From the NCBI RefSeq assembly GCF_022760175.1, contig NZ_CP094326.1:744001-808000 (forward strand): a stretch of DNA of 64,000 bases. The letters run 5' to 3'. Below, piece after piece: positions 51,754 through 61,265 of this stretch. Made by a program: the position numbers and the translations under genes. Below the pieces are notes generated by a model. It was not told where the DNA came from and made no database searches. It worked only from the letters and a program-made list of their open reading frames with translations. This stretch comes from Zhouia spongiae. GTDB lineage: Bacteria > Bacteroidota > Bacteroidia > Flavobacteriales > Flavobacteriaceae. The number at the start of each line of letters is the position of its first letter. The first letter of the stretch is position 1.

Positions 51754-52851
51754 ATGAAGAAAGTACTAACGCTATTGATAATCCCTATCATTATTATAAG
51801 TTGTAAAAACAGAAATGACGGATTTACAATTACAGGATATATAGAAGGGATTAAGGATAGCACATTAATCAAACTGTATGATATTGACCGTCAATTCAAT
51901 ATTGATTCAACCTATTCTTCCAACAGAGATTTCACTCTGAAAGGGAAAGTCGAAAACCCAACAAGTTGCAGGATTTATGCAGAAGGACAATCGACAGTAA
52001 TTCAAGTTGAGAATGTAGAAATGACATTTAAATCATCAATCAATAATTTAAACCTTGAAAGTAAAGTTTCTGGTGGCAGGGAACAAGAATTACAAAACGA
52101 ACTTAAAAAACTCCAACAACCACACGACATAGTTTATTTGGGAGCTTATGATAGCCTTATGAAAAAAGATTACACAAGTAATGTTGAAAAGCAAAAATTG
52201 ATTAAACGGTTCAATGAATCTCAATCAGCTTCTCAAGAAATTTATGTCAATTTTGGAAAACAACATCCGGATTCATATTTAGGTTTAAAGATTATTTATA
52301 TGAACAGAAAAAGTATCCCAAAAGATTCATTAAAACTAATTTATCAAAACTTAAAAACACAATATAAAGAAACAACAATCGCCAAAGCATTAGGGATATT
52401 TCTATATGAGGACATTGCTAAAACTGGAAGCAAATACATAGATTTTACGGCAAAAACAATCGATAATAACAATTTCAGACTGTCGTCTCTAAAGGATAAA
52501 TTCATTTATTTAAGTTTTTGGGAAGCTGGCTGTATTCCTTGTCGATTAGAAAATAAGTTTTTAAGTAAAAATTTTGACAGTATTCCCAATGATTTAACTA
52601 TTGTCAGTTTTTCAATTGGTAAAAACTTGGAATCTTGGAAAAAAGCATCAGCCGCCGACAAAATTACTTGGCATAATGTATCTGATTATGAAGGGGGACA
52701 AGGTAGTATAAAAACTAGATACGGTGTGCAGGCAATACCAACTTCTTTTTTGATTAATAAGGAAGGTATCATCATAAAGAAATTTACAGGTTTTAACCCT
52801 GATAAGAATTTAATAGATGAACTGAAAAAAGTGATGAACGAAAACAAATAA
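51754..52851 (+). CDS. Thioredoxin-like lipoprotein with DUF4369-type N domain
   Basis: The 365-aa protein has a lipoprotein signal (lipobox IIIISC), an N-terminal beta domain typical of DUF4369 (FTITGYIEGIKDSTLIKLYD) and a C-terminal TlpA/AhpC-like thioredoxin domain with the active-site GCIPC and the cis-Pro region GVQAIPTSFLI. Such periplasmic proteins reduce or shuffle disulfides in Bacteroidetes. Its DNA is A/T-rich compared with the GH95 region, suggesting transfer. Confidence 0.85.
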   Translation: MKKVLTLLIIPIIIISCKNRNDGFTITGYIEGIKDSTLIKLYDIDRQFNIDSTYSSNRDFTLKGKVENPTSCRIYAEGQSTVIQVENVEMTFKSSINNLNLESKVSGGREQELQNELKKLQQPHDIVYLGAYDSLMKKDYTSNVEKQKLIKRFNESQSASQEIYVNFGKQHPDSYLGLKIIYMNRKSIPKDSLKLIYQNLKTQYKETTIAKALGIFLYEDIAKTGSKYIDFTAKTIDNNNFRLSSLKDKFIYLSFWEAGCIPCRLENKFLSKNFDSIPNDLTIVSFSIGKNLESWKKASAADKITWHNVSDYEGGQGSIKTRYGVQAIPTSFLINKEGIIIKKFTGFNPDKNLIDELKKVMNENK

Positions 52852-53203
52852 CGAAATACCAACATGGTCACCGTTGCACAACCCATTAGTTTTATAAATA
52901 CAAGGTCCAAATAAGCCCTTTTAACCGACGGCAGGAATGTCTTTGAATACCCGATCACTTAACTAAAATTGATTGAAAAGCTTCTCCTGATACTGTTTTC
53001 ACCTTGCATACTACAATATAGATAGCTAAGAAAGGTGATTGGCGACCCTGTGTATAATTTTTGCTAACTTGTGCAACAGGCACAACGTACATCCGCAATT
53101 ACGGCGGATTCGACTACGTCCGTGCTTAGCCGAAAAACTCCGTATACCTGTAACTGGTGGTTATACGAAGCCTTTGTGTGTAATATAAACTGACCGAGAA
53201 ATT
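52852..53203. other. Structured gap with three hairpins
   Basis: The 352-bp stretch has no gene. TTGTGC/GCACAA (53,069-53,085), ATCCGC/GCGGAT (53,091-53,109) and CGTATA/TATACG (53,141-53,167, with flanking CC/GG) stand in line, and TTCG/CGAA spans 53,109-53,134. It may be a recombination site, a terminator cluster or a structured repeat unit. I cannot match it to a named element. Confidence 0.45.
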
Positions 53204-53584
53204 ATGAATTTGAACCAAATAACAGTTCCTTCATTGGATTTGACAAAATCAATACCGTTTTATGAAAAACTGGGACTTAAATTAATCGTGAAATCTCTAC
53301 CGCATTACGCACGATTTGAATGTCCAAATGGAAACTCAACTTTTTCAATTCATCAAACGGACGAATTACCAAAAGGAGATGGAATCTATGTATATTTTGA
53401 ATGTGAAAATCTTGACGAGCAAGTTGGCAAAATAAAAAGTGAAGGAATTGAATTCGACCAAGAACCAACTGACCAGAGATGGTTGTGGAGAGAAGCAAGA
53501 TTAAAAGATGTGGATGGAAATCAACTAATTTTATTTTATGGTGGAGAAAACCGACTAAATCCACCCTGGCGAATAAAAAACTAA
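53204..53584 (+). CDS. VOC-family (glyoxalase-like) protein
   Basis: The 126-aa protein has the vicinal-oxygen-chelate fold: a start LNQITVPSLDLTKSIPFYEK and an end with RWLWREARLKDVDGNQLILF, giving the usual metal ligands (Gln4-type position, Glu in DVDGN-L region). Such proteins are dioxygenases, glyoxalases or resistance proteins; the substrate is unknown. A/T-rich and flanked by a transposase scar, it looks acquired. Confidence 0.85.
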   Translation: MNLNQITVPSLDLTKSIPFYEKLGLKLIVKSLPHYARFECPNGNSTFSIHQTDELPKGDGIYVYFECENLDEQVGKIKSEGIEFDQEPTDQRWLWREARLKDVDGNQLILFYGGENRLNPPWRIKN

Positions 53585-53587
53585 AGT

Positions 53588-53765
53588 TAGAATTGAGAGG
53601 CTTAGAAAGGTGCGAATTCTGTTGTGTGGTTACTTTTAGAGAAAAACCCACACCTACCATACTTACCGCTCCACTTTTTGTGTGTTTTCCCACATACTTC
53701 AGGCGCTTCTTCAAATTGTAGGCTATAGCCGATACCTGCATATATTTATTGGCCCGGATTTTCTA
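53588..53765 (-). pseudogene. C-terminal scar of a DDE (IS1182-like) transposase
   Basis: The minus strand encodes IRANKYMQVSAIAYNLKKRL followed by KYVGKH, which is the typical C terminus of IS1182/IS5-type DDE transposases (SAIAYNLKK). A stop lies just upstream in frame, and the rest of the transposase is missing. It sits between the VOC and GNAT genes, showing IS activity in this stretch. Confidence 0.65.
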
Positions 53766-53898
53766 TTTTTGAACAGTAGCTAAATATGGAAGAAGATCAG
53801 GTTACTCAACGAGTGACATTAAAGAAAAGAATTTGTCGAAGTTGATCTATAAAAACAGGGCTTAACAACAGCGTTGATTTACAAAAAACACACTGAAG

Positions 53899-54450
53899 TT
53901 GAAAAAAAAGTACATTTTTAAATCGGAAAGGCTTGGATTCCGTAATTGGACAAAAAATGACATCACTGAATTCGCGAAAATAAATTCAGACCCGGAAGTC
54001 ATGGAACACTTCCCTAAACTATTAAACGAAAAAGAAACGTCTGAGTTTATTGATCGGTTAATAGATCATTATGACAGAAACGGATACAATTATTTCGCGA
54101 CAGAAGTCATAGACAGTGGGGAATTCATCGGATTTATCGGGCTCGCATACCAGGAATACCCATCTGATTTCACCCCAGCGGTTGACATTGGGTGGCGATT
54201 GAAGAAAAGAGCCTGGGGAAAGGGCTATGCAACCGAAGGAGCCAAGAGATGCCTTGAATTTGCATTTGAAGAATTGAACCTGGATACAATTATCGCCACT
54301 TGTACAGAACAAAATTCTAAATCAGAAAATGTCATGGAGAAAATCGGAATGATAAAGATTGGAACATTTAACCATCCGAAACTAAAAGAATATCCCGAAT
54401 ATGAAAAATGTATCTGTTACGGAACAAATAAAAGTACCTGGAACCGTTAA
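53899..54450 (+). CDS. GNAT N-acetyltransferase (RimJ/RimL-like)
   Basis: The 183-aa protein has the RimJ/RimL-type GNAT pattern: KSERLGFRNWTKNDITEFAK at the start, DIGWRLKKRAWGKGYATEGA for the acetyl-CoA loop and TCTEQNSKSENVMEKIGM near the end. It transfers an acetyl group to an amine; the target is unknown. Translation starts at TTG. It is A/T-rich like its neighbours. Confidence 0.88.
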   Translation: MKKKYIFKSERLGFRNWTKNDITEFAKINSDPEVMEHFPKLLNEKETSEFIDRLIDHYDRNGYNYFATEVIDSGEFIGFIGLAYQEYPSDFTPAVDIGWRLKKRAWGKGYATEGAKRCLEFAFEELNLDTIIATCTEQNSKSENVMEKIGMIKIGTFNHPKLKEYPEYEKCICYGTNKSTWNR

Positions 54451-54731
54451 AAGCTACTGCCTTATAAATTTAAAGTTAAAGAAAGTTCATACTTTGGATC
54501 CTTTTGTTTGCAGTAATTATGACTCATTAAATGATCGGTTAATTAAAGTTAATTCAGATGGGGATATTGTTTAAACATCCCTATCTTCAATATTAATTAA
54601 CTTTGGCAACTGCGGAATACTTGAATGCGAAATGACATTTAAAGGCTGGAAAAACAAATAGCATCTGATAAAGATTAGAATTCAGTGTAACCATAGAGAA
54701 AAACTAAAAACATTTTAAAGATTAATAAGAT

Positions 54732-55925
54732 ATGATTATTGAACCAAGAATGAGAGGGTTTATTTGTTTGACTTCGCATCCGGTTGGCTGTGAAAAGAAC
54801 GTTTTAAATCAAATCGAATATACAAGAAATCAGGGAGCTATTGCAGGCCCGAAAAAGGTATTGGTCATTGGCGCTTCAACAGGTTTCGGACTTGCCTCCA
54901 GAATCACCAGTGCCTTCGGAGCCAATGCATCTACAGTTGGTGTATTCTTTGAAAAGCCGCCTTCAAAAGGAAAAACTGCCACTCCGGGGTGGTACAACAG
55001 TGCTGCTTTTCAAAAAGAGGCATTAAAGTCAGGAATCTATGCCAAAAGCATTAACGGAGATGCTTTTTCTGATGAGATCAAGCAAAAAACTATCGCCTTG
55101 ATCAAAAAGGATCTGGGTAAGGTAGATTTAGTGATTTACAGCCTGGCTTCGCCCGTTAGGACAAATCCTAAAACAGGAGTTACACACAGGTCTGTTCTTA
55201 AACCTATCGGACAGACATTTTCTAATAAAACGGTAGATTTCCATACGGGAATTGTATCAAATGTAACTATTGAACCATGTTCAGAGACTGATATCGAAAA
55301 TACTGTTGAAGTTATGGGAGGTGAAGACTGGAAAATGTGGATGGAATCACTTATGGAAGCTGACGCCCTGTCGGATGGTGCCATGACCCTGGCCTATTCT
55401 TATATCGGTCCGCAAGTTACTGAAGCTGTTTATCGTAAAGGAACTATCGGAAAAGCCAAAGACCACCTGGAAGCTACGGCTTTTGAAATAGCCGATATGC
55501 TAAAACACATAAACGGGAATGCATTTGTATCTGTAAACAAGGCTTTGGTAACTCAGGCAAGTTCAGCAATTCCGGTTATCCCTTTGTATATCTCCCTCTT
55601 ATATAAAACAATGAAAGAAAAAGAGATCCATGAAGGATGTATCGAGCAGATAAATCGATTGTTCAGGGAACGTTTATATACAACGAGTCGCGAAATTCCT
55701 CTGGACGAAGCAGGCAGAATCAGAATCGATGATTGGGAAATGAGAGAAGATGTTCAGAATAAAATTACGGAACTATGGGAGCAAGCCGATACTTCTACAC
55801 TCTCTGATATCGGGGACTTAAACGGATACAAGTCAGACTTTTTAAACTTATTTGGGTTTGGACTTGAGGGTGTTGATTATTTAGAAGATACGGACGAAAA
55901 TATACAAATTGACGAATTGGTATAA
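54732..55925 (+). CDS. fabV: FabV-type trans-2-enoyl-ACP/CoA reductase (NADH)
   Basis: The 397-aa protein has the FabV signature: IIEPRMRGFICLTSHPVGC at the N terminus, the NAD loop VLVIGASTGFGLASRI, and YSYIGPQVTEAVYRKGTIGK with the catalytic Tyr-x8-Lys pair. FabV reduces the enoyl double bond in fatty-acid elongation and is naturally triclosan-tolerant. It is about the usual length for the family and has its own terminator. Confidence 0.93.
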   Translation: MIIEPRMRGFICLTSHPVGCEKNVLNQIEYTRNQGAIAGPKKVLVIGASTGFGLASRITSAFGANASTVGVFFEKPPSKGKTATPGWYNSAAFQKEALKSGIYAKSINGDAFSDEIKQKTIALIKKDLGKVDLVIYSLASPVRTNPKTGVTHRSVLKPIGQTFSNKTVDFHTGIVSNVTIEPCSETDIENTVEVMGGEDWKMWMESLMEADALSDGAMTLAYSYIGPQVTEAVYRKGTIGKAKDHLEATAFEIADMLKHINGNAFVSVNKALVTQASSAIPVIPLYISLLYKTMKEKEIHEGCIEQINRLFRERLYTTSREIPLDEAGRIRIDDWEMREDVQNKITELWEQADTSTLSDIGDLNGYKSDFLNLFGFGLEGVDYLEDTDENIQIDELV

Positions 55926-55986
55926 AACCTCGTATCAATAATAAGCGCCACTACATAAAAACAGGACAAATAATAAGTCCGGTAAA

Positions 55987-56017
55987 ACCCCCAGATGGTA
56001 TCCGCCTGTTTGGGGGT
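55987..56017 (+). terminator. Terminator after fabV
   Basis: ACCCCCA pairs with TGGGGGT over a 17-base loop and is followed by ATTTTAT. Confidence 0.65.
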
Positions 56018-56146
56018 ATTTTATGGATTGGAAAAAAATATTCAAGATCCGTTTACGTTACATTGTAATGTTCGCTTTACGGGGATGGTTTGTATATGTC
56101 GTCTTCAATGTATACTTTAGAGAGAATTTTCGTATAAACATTTCAT

Positions 56147-56728
56147 ATGAACCCGAAAGTAGATTTCTTTTTTGAAAAAGAGAGTCCGTGGCAAACAGCA
56201 TATCACAAGTTAAGAAGTATAGTTCTGGATTGTGGGCTTGCAGAAAACTTAAAATGGGGTGTTCCGTGCTATACTTATAAGAAAAACAATATTGTCCTGA
56301 TTCATGGATTTAAGGGGTACTGCGCTTTACTTTTTCATAAAGGTGCATTGTTAAAAGACACTAATAACATTTTAATACAGCAAACCGAGAACGTTCAGGC
56401 TGCACGTCAGCTACGTTTTACAAGCATTACCGGGATCAATGAACTGGAAGCCGTTATCAAGGCATATATATATGAGGCCATAGAGGTGGAGAAAGCCGGA
56501 CTGGAAGTGGCTTACAAAAAAACGTCTGAATTTAATATGCCCGTAGAATTTCAAAACAAACTCGATCAGCTCCCGGAACTCAAAACTGCTTTCGAAACCT
56601 TAACAGCTGGAAGACAGCGGGGGTATTTACTTTATTTTTCAGGTGCAAAACAATCTAAAACCCGGAAAACCCGGATTGAAAAAAATATTCCGAGAATCAT
56701 GGAAGGCAAAGGCTTAAATGATAAATAA
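56147..56728 (+). CDS. YdeI/DUF1801 family protein (chromosomal copy)
   Basis: The 193-aa protein has the DUF1801 core (WGVPCYTYKKNNIVLIHGFK) and the YdeI tail (GRQRGYLLYFSGAKQSKTRK). It is a close relative of the ICE-borne protein at 4,937-5,515, sharing CALLFHKGALLKDT, QQTENVQAARQLRF and EAIEVEKAGLEV. It stands alone after fabV. The function is unknown. Confidence 0.88.
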   Translation: MNPKVDFFFEKESPWQTAYHKLRSIVLDCGLAENLKWGVPCYTYKKNNIVLIHGFKGYCALLFHKGALLKDTNNILIQQTENVQAARQLRFTSITGINELEAVIKAYIYEAIEVEKAGLEVAYKKTSEFNMPVEFQNKLDQLPELKTAFETLTAGRQRGYLLYFSGAKQSKTRKTRIEKNIPRIMEGKGLNDK

Positions 56729-56805
56729 ACTTCTCTCTGGAACAAAAAATGCACCAGACCAAAGGCTGATGCATAAATGTTTTGGATAGATATAAATATA
56801 CCTGC

Positions 56806-57381
56806 TTAAGACTTCTTAACGTACTTGGTTAAGATAACGATATGTTGCCCGTCTACTTTCCCTTCTATCTGCTCCGGATTGTCATGTACCAGTGATATTC
56901 TTCTGACTGCTGTACCTCTTTTGGCTGTAAACCCGGCTCCTTTTACATCGAGATCTTTAATAAGCACTACATTGTCTCCATTTTGAAGTTCTGCGCCATT
57001 ACTATCCAGATGTTTTGGCTTATCCGGATCTTCTCCATCGCCCATAGCCTTTGCTATTTTTAACTCCTCCTCCTCAAGGTACATCATATCAAGTAAATCC
57101 TGTGGCCAGCCCTCTCCCCGCAAACGGCTCAGCATGCGCCATGCCATCACTTTTACCGCCTGATGTTCACTCCACATACTATCGTTCAAACAACGCCAGT
57201 GGTTCGGTTCTATCTTATCTGCATCTTCCATTTGTTCTATACAGACTGCACATGCCAGGAGGCTGTTATCGACACCCTCAGACACGGCAGGCGGTACTGT
57301 ATATATACTTAATTTCTCTTTCGCTCCGCATAGTTCACACGAAGACCGGCTTCTATCCTGTAGTGATTTTAAAACGCTCAT
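56806..57381 (-). CDS. PhnA-like zinc-ribbon protein
   Basis: The 191-aa protein has an N-terminal zinc-ribbon-like segment (SCELCGAKEKLSIY and LACAVCIEQM) and a C-terminal PhnA domain (DSNGAELQNGDNVVLIKDLD, then FTAKRGTAVRRISL). It is named after the phosphonate locus, but PhnA is not needed for phosphonate use, so the function is open. The ATG is chosen over a TTG 21 bases upstream. Confidence 0.88.
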   Translation of the reverse strand: MSVLKSLQDRSRSSCELCGAKEKLSIYTVPPAVSEGVDNSLLACAVCIEQMEDADKIEPNHWRCLNDSMWSEHQAVKVMAWRMLSRLRGEGWPQDLLDMMYLEEEELKIAKAMGDGEDPDKPKHLDSNGAELQNGDNVVLIKDLDVKGAGFTAKRGTAVRRISLVHDNPEQIEGKVDGQHIVILTKYVKKS

Positions 57382-57443
57382 TATATTCTGAATTGGTTGC
57401 AATATTACTGCTATTCATAACGGTTTACAAGTAATTAAACACA

Positions 57444-57467
57444 AAAAGGAGACTAAAGTCTCCTTTT
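57444..57467. terminator. Terminator downstream of the 274-aa gene
   Basis: AAAAGGAGACT pairs perfectly with AGTCTCCTTTT over two bases and has T-runs in both directions. It closes the minus-strand gene ending at 57,493 and could also insulate phnA. Confidence 0.8.
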
Positions 57468-57492
57468 ATTACTCTCTACCCCAAACAAAAGA

Positions 57493-58317
57493 TTAATTTT
57501 TCGACAATTCGGGGACAGATCGGTACAAGTAATCTTCGTGCTTTCCGGTAAAATACTTACCCATCTTTTCTCCGAACTCTTTACGGGCTTCTTCCGATGT
57601 AAAATGTGCCTCGAGAAGGGTTCCGTTTTTTTCTAATGCAGCCTCGACAGCGGCCAGGTCTTTTACGACAAATACCTCAATAAAATCGGTTCGGTCGGCC
57701 CCCCAGGCATGCATATGGGGATAAAACCCTAAAATATGCTCGTTCTTCATGATAACATTCTCATACCATTCTTTATAAAGTTCTTTGAATTCTTTCATGG
57801 TACCATCTTCGGGAAAAGCTCCATGACTTACACGCACATAAGATACCAGCGGTTCTTTTGCTATCTCTTCTCCTTCCGGTTTCATATATGGAAATGACAC
57901 GTAAATTTCATCAGAGTGGTGATTGGTATAATATGAATCCCTTTTTCTAAAGTACTCTTTACGGGCACTTTCGTCCGACCAGGCGGCTTGGATCAATTCG
58001 TTATTCTTGTCCTGGGCTTTTTCTATATTTTCCCAGGAGTCATATACACTAACAAAAATCACCTCCGAATTATCCGGGGTGAAATAATGAGTATAAACTC
58101 CGGCATCGACAATCAGATCATTCTTCTTAATAACATTATCGAAGAATTCTTTTTCAGTAGCGATCCAGTCTTTCATAGAACCATCTTCCTTATCGAAATT
58201 CCAGTGATTGGTAGTAACTGTAATGTAATATTGAGGTGATTCCTGGGCTTGGGTGATGAATGAGCATAGACATAATAATGTCCATAAAAACAAAATCGGT
58301 TGGTTGGTTGTTTTCAT
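57493..58317 (-). CDS. Secreted protein with duplicated dimeric-barrel-like unit
   Basis: The 274-aa protein has a signal peptide ([18 protein letters not shown]) and two similar halves: [20 protein letters not shown]...[20 protein letters not shown]...ARKEYF and [20 protein letters not shown]...[20 protein letters not shown]...ARKEFG. The halves look like alpha/beta dimeric-barrel units that form an intramolecular dimer. I do not know a function. Confidence 0.7.
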   Translation of the reverse strand: MKTTNQPILFLWTLLCLCSFITQAQESPQYYITVTTNHWNFDKEDGSMKDWIATEKEFFDNVIKKNDLIVDAGVYTHYFTPDNSEVIFVSVYDSWENIEKAQDKNNELIQAAWSDESARKEYFRKRDSYYTNHHSDEIYVSFPYMKPEGEEIAKEPLVSYVRVSHGAFPEDGTMKEFKELYKEWYENVIMKNEHILGFYPHMHAWGADRTDFIEVFVVKDLAAVEAALEKNGTLLEAHFTSEEARKEFGEKMGKYFTGKHEDYLYRSVPELSKN

Positions 58318-58511
58318 TGTTCCAAAATTTAGTTAATAATCAGTTGCCATAGAAGTGGTTACAACTAAATTTGGAGTATGGAATAAAAAGGCAGAAAGTA
58401 ATACAAATATACAACATAAATCATTAAGACACTGTATTACAGAAACCTACAAGTCGAATAAAAAATATTCTCCCTATGAGGGCCAATATATTTTTTTGAT
58501 TTTATACACTG

Positions 58512-58958
58512 TTATTGTTTGTTGAGGCGCATCTCAAGATACTTATTGGTAAAACCAAGTTTCTCATAAAGTATTTTAGCAGGATTATCAGGTTCTACAT
58601 GCAATGCCAGGCCACCTTCAATTAAACTAATCGTTTTTTCCATGATCTGCTTTCCTACACCCTTTCCTCTTGCAGTCTCATCTACTGCAATATATACGAG
58701 TATATTTTCGGGTATATACCCCGACATTCCGGTTTCGTTTATAATAGTGGCACCGATAATTTCACCTTGTTCTTTGGCTAACAGAACAAATCCGCCATGT
58801 GCTGTGACCTTATCTTTTACCGCATAATTAAGACACTTCAGGATATCTTCTTTAGGATCTCCATACTGTCCAAGATTATTATAAAGGAAATCTACTATGG
58901 CAGATTTTGTTTCCTCATTGGGCTTGTCGTTTGTATTGTATAGAATAAAACTCAACAT
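58512..58958 (-). CDS. GNAT N-acetyltransferase
   Basis: The 148-aa protein has the GNAT core: ENILVYIAVDETARGKGVGK with the acetyl-CoA loop RGKGVG and a C-terminal HVEPDNPAKILYEKLGF. It is about the minimal length for the fold. The substrate is unknown. It stands alone. Confidence 0.88.
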   Translation of the reverse strand: MLSFILYNTNDKPNEETKSAIVDFLYNNLGQYGDPKEDILKCLNYAVKDKVTAHGGFVLLAKEQGEIIGATIINETGMSGYIPENILVYIAVDETARGKGVGKQIMEKTISLIEGGLALHVEPDNPAKILYEKLGFTNKYLEMRLNKQ

Positions 58959-59140
58959 AAGTTATATATTTAAACCCTCCAAAGTTACCCCTCTTGCTTT
59001 AAAATAAAGAAATAATAAATTAATAAAAGACGAAGGTTAATCAACGAACCGTAAAACAAATATTCAGATACATGCAGATAATGCCATAATGAGGGAATAA
59101 AACCTTTATTCCCAATTAAAACAAGATATTAAGGCTTTGC

Positions 59141-59509
59141 CTAGAAACCTCTGAGCTGTTCTTTTTGCTTATTACTGAGTCCTTTTACAACCAAATCATA
59201 CGAATGGTCTATAAGTTGTTTTATAAAACTGTCGGAAAGTTCATTGTTATTTACGGCCACGGTATTCCAATGCTTCTTATTCATATGATAGCCACCATAG
59301 ATACTCGAATATTGAGCACGTAGTTCTTCAGACCATTCCGGATCGCATTTGAGATTGACAGACTGATCGCCTTCTTCCCATTTTTTAAGTGATGTAAGCA
59401 AAAACATCTTGCCCAGCACTTTAAAGACCAACGTATCCTGATCGAAAGGAAACTCTTCTGTAACGCCTTTTTTAGACAAACAATAATTTCTGATACAATC
59501 GATATGCAT
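59141..59509 (-). CDS. MmcQ/YjbR-family DNA-binding-like protein
   Basis: The 122-aa protein has the YjbR pattern: MHIDCIRNYCLSKKGVTEEF at the start, then KVLGKMFLLTS and MNKKHWNTVAVNN. The family has a CyaY-like fold and may bind DNA. It shares one base with the DUF4230 gene and ends the ruvC-hemW cluster. Confidence 0.9.
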   Translation of the reverse strand: MHIDCIRNYCLSKKGVTEEFPFDQDTLVFKVLGKMFLLTSLKKWEEGDQSVNLKCDPEWSEELRAQYSSIYGGYHMNKKHWNTVAVNNNELSDSFIKQLIDHSYDLVVKGLSNKQKEQLRGF

Positions 59510-60147
59510 TAGTTGTCATTTATTGTTTCCCTGATAAGCAATTGTTCATTTGGTGAAATCCCGATTGCCGAAAAATCGAGTTTCCACCCGATGGTCTCTA
59601 CGATACTCTGAATAATAATAATTGTTTCCAAGGCTTCTTTCCTGGCCGTTTCCATCAGGCTGCTTTCCGGAATTTTATCCATTACAAAATCCTTGGCCTG
59701 TTCATTAAGCTTCGATAAATCATCAGGCTTGAACCTGTTCAGCATACCATCCTTAATATCATAGAATTTATAGTTAGGCTCAAAGCTCAACACTTCAGGT
59801 TCCGGAAAAGCATGCAACACTATCCGCTTTTTTCGGTTGTCGGCCTCCATTTTAAGTTTTTTCAGGTCAAAACCGATATGCACTTTGGCCTTCACTATCA
59901 GCAGGGCTCTTTTCTTGCTGGAAATCATTCCAAAAAGATATCCTTTATCGTGCTCATGGTCGTAAATTTCGGCAAATTCTCCTTCTACCACAACCAGTTT
60001 ACATACTTTACGTATTTTTTCAAGTAAGATTACAGACTGGGTATTGGTTACTTCCTTGTTCTTTTTTAGTTTAAAGACTGAAAAAAGCCAATACATGCAA
60101 CCTGCCCCTACCAGAAGTCCCAATGCTATTTGAACAATATCACTCAT
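59509..60147 (-). CDS. DUF4230 protein
   Basis: The 212-aa protein has one N-terminal membrane helix (IALGLLVGAGCMYWLFSVF) and a soluble domain matching DUF4230 (KVCKLVVVEGEFAEIYDHEH, then ALLIVKAKVHIGFDLKKLKM). The role is unknown. It overlaps the DUF4260 gene by 8 bases. Confidence 0.88.
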   Translation of the reverse strand: MSDIVQIALGLLVGAGCMYWLFSVFKLKKNKEVTNTQSVILLEKIRKVCKLVVVEGEFAEIYDHEHDKGYLFGMISSKKRALLIVKAKVHIGFDLKKLKMEADNRKKRIVLHAFPEPEVLSFEPNYKFYDIKDGMLNRFKPDDLSKLNEQAKDFVMDKIPESSLMETARKEALETIIIIQSIVETIGWKLDFSAIGISPNEQLLIRETINDN

Positions 60148-60499
60148 GTGCGTTTCCTATTTTCCCTAAATGGGTATCGTGAAAAGATGTTGTATATTTT
60201 AAACCATATCCTAAAATTCTGTCGAAAGAGGCATGGGAAAAAATGATAATCCCCACAAGCTGTATATATTCATTACTCAGATAGAGTCCTAAAAAATATA
60301 ACCCTATGGCAATTGCCTTATGATGTAATAAGTTGTATGTAAGCGCTCCAATTCTCGAGTTTGCCACATACCCTAACATTCCTATATCCGGAAGAAGAAA
60401 TAATATCAAAAACCACCACCATTCGAATGACAGCCGGTTAAACAGGCAAACACCCAGAAAGAACATCAGCAATTCTTCTATTTTAATGCTATTCTTCAT
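60140..60499 (-). CDS. DUF4260 membrane protein
   Basis: The 119-aa protein has three to four membrane helices and the DUF4260 motifs LLPDIGMLGY, LTYNLLHHK and HASFDRILGYGLKY. The His residues could bind metal. It overlaps both neighbours and so belongs to the same operon. The function is unknown. Confidence 0.88.
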   Translation of the reverse strand: MKNSIKIEELLMFFLGVCLFNRLSFEWWWFLILFLLPDIGMLGYVANSRIGALTYNLLHHKAIAIGLYFLGLYLSNEYIQLVGIIIFSHASFDRILGYGLKYTTSFHDTHLGKIGNAHE

Positions 60500-61247
60500 C
60501 GTCTTCTATTTGATATAATATGGGTTTGCTGGGCGAAGCATCATTCTCGAAAGGCGCAATCTGGATATTCAAAAAATAAGAACCATCTTTTATATGGTTC
60601 GGTACAAATATAAATTCGGTTATTGTAGCGTCATATCGTTTTATCCCTTCGAAATTCCAAAAGGCCTTATGAGCCAATAATCTCCCTTCATCTTTTTCTT
60701 TATCAACAGAGGGCAGGTCTATCAATAAATGTTTCACTCCTTTTTCTTTCAGGAAATTTGCCGCTGCTTCTTCCAGATATGGCGGATTCGTATGCGCATA
60801 CTGTTTGTTTAATTTATCTGTATAGTTCGGTAAAGTCCTGATGACAACCGCTTCCGGTCTTTTGCCATGCAAGGCTACTTTTAGTTGTTGAGCCGGTATC
60901 ACAAAGTCTTCCCCTACCTTTCCGGGGGCTACCGTTACCACCTCTGCCATAAAAAAAGATTTTTTCAACTGCTCATTTACCGAAAAAAATTCTTCCGTAA
61001 TATGCCCCAGACATTCTGTATGTGTGCCATGGGCATGTGGTATAACATTAATAGCATTAAAGTTTGTCGTTGCGCCCGCGGAAATGGCTCCGGTGAAATC
61101 TCCGTCTTTAACCGGCTCTATTACCGGGGGGCCTACATACCAGGCATTGACATTATGCTCTCCATTTCTTATGGGAATCGAAATATCGATAGGGTTATTA
61201 AAGTTGATCGGGTATTTTTTGTTTTTATAATGGATAATTGCCTTCAA
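60489..61247 (-). CDS. Cyclase-family (kynurenine-formamidase-like) hydrolase
   Basis: The 252-aa protein has the metal-binding motif PHAHGTHTECLGHI and the late HKAFW region typical of the cyclase/formamidase family (HxGTHxD/E type). It would hydrolyse an amide or ester using a divalent metal. Translation begins at TTG. It overlaps DUF4260 by 11 bases. Confidence 0.85.
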   Translation of the reverse strand: MKAIIHYKNKKYPINFNNPIDISIPIRNGEHNVNAWYVGPPVIEPVKDGDFTGAISAGATTNFNAINVIPHAHGTHTECLGHITEEFFSVNEQLKKSFFMAEVVTVAPGKVGEDFVIPAQQLKVALHGKRPEAVVIRTLPNYTDKLNKQYAHTNPPYLEEAAANFLKEKGVKHLLIDLPSVDKEKDEGRLLAHKAFWNFEGIKRYDATITEFIFVPNHIKDGSYFLNIQIAPFENDASPSKPILYQIEDDEE

Positions 61248-61265
61248 TCGTATCTTTTTATCGGT

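Noticed and set aside
53041-53167. Integron attC site
   Set aside because: Hairpins are present but the conserved attC ends are not convincing and no integrase is near.
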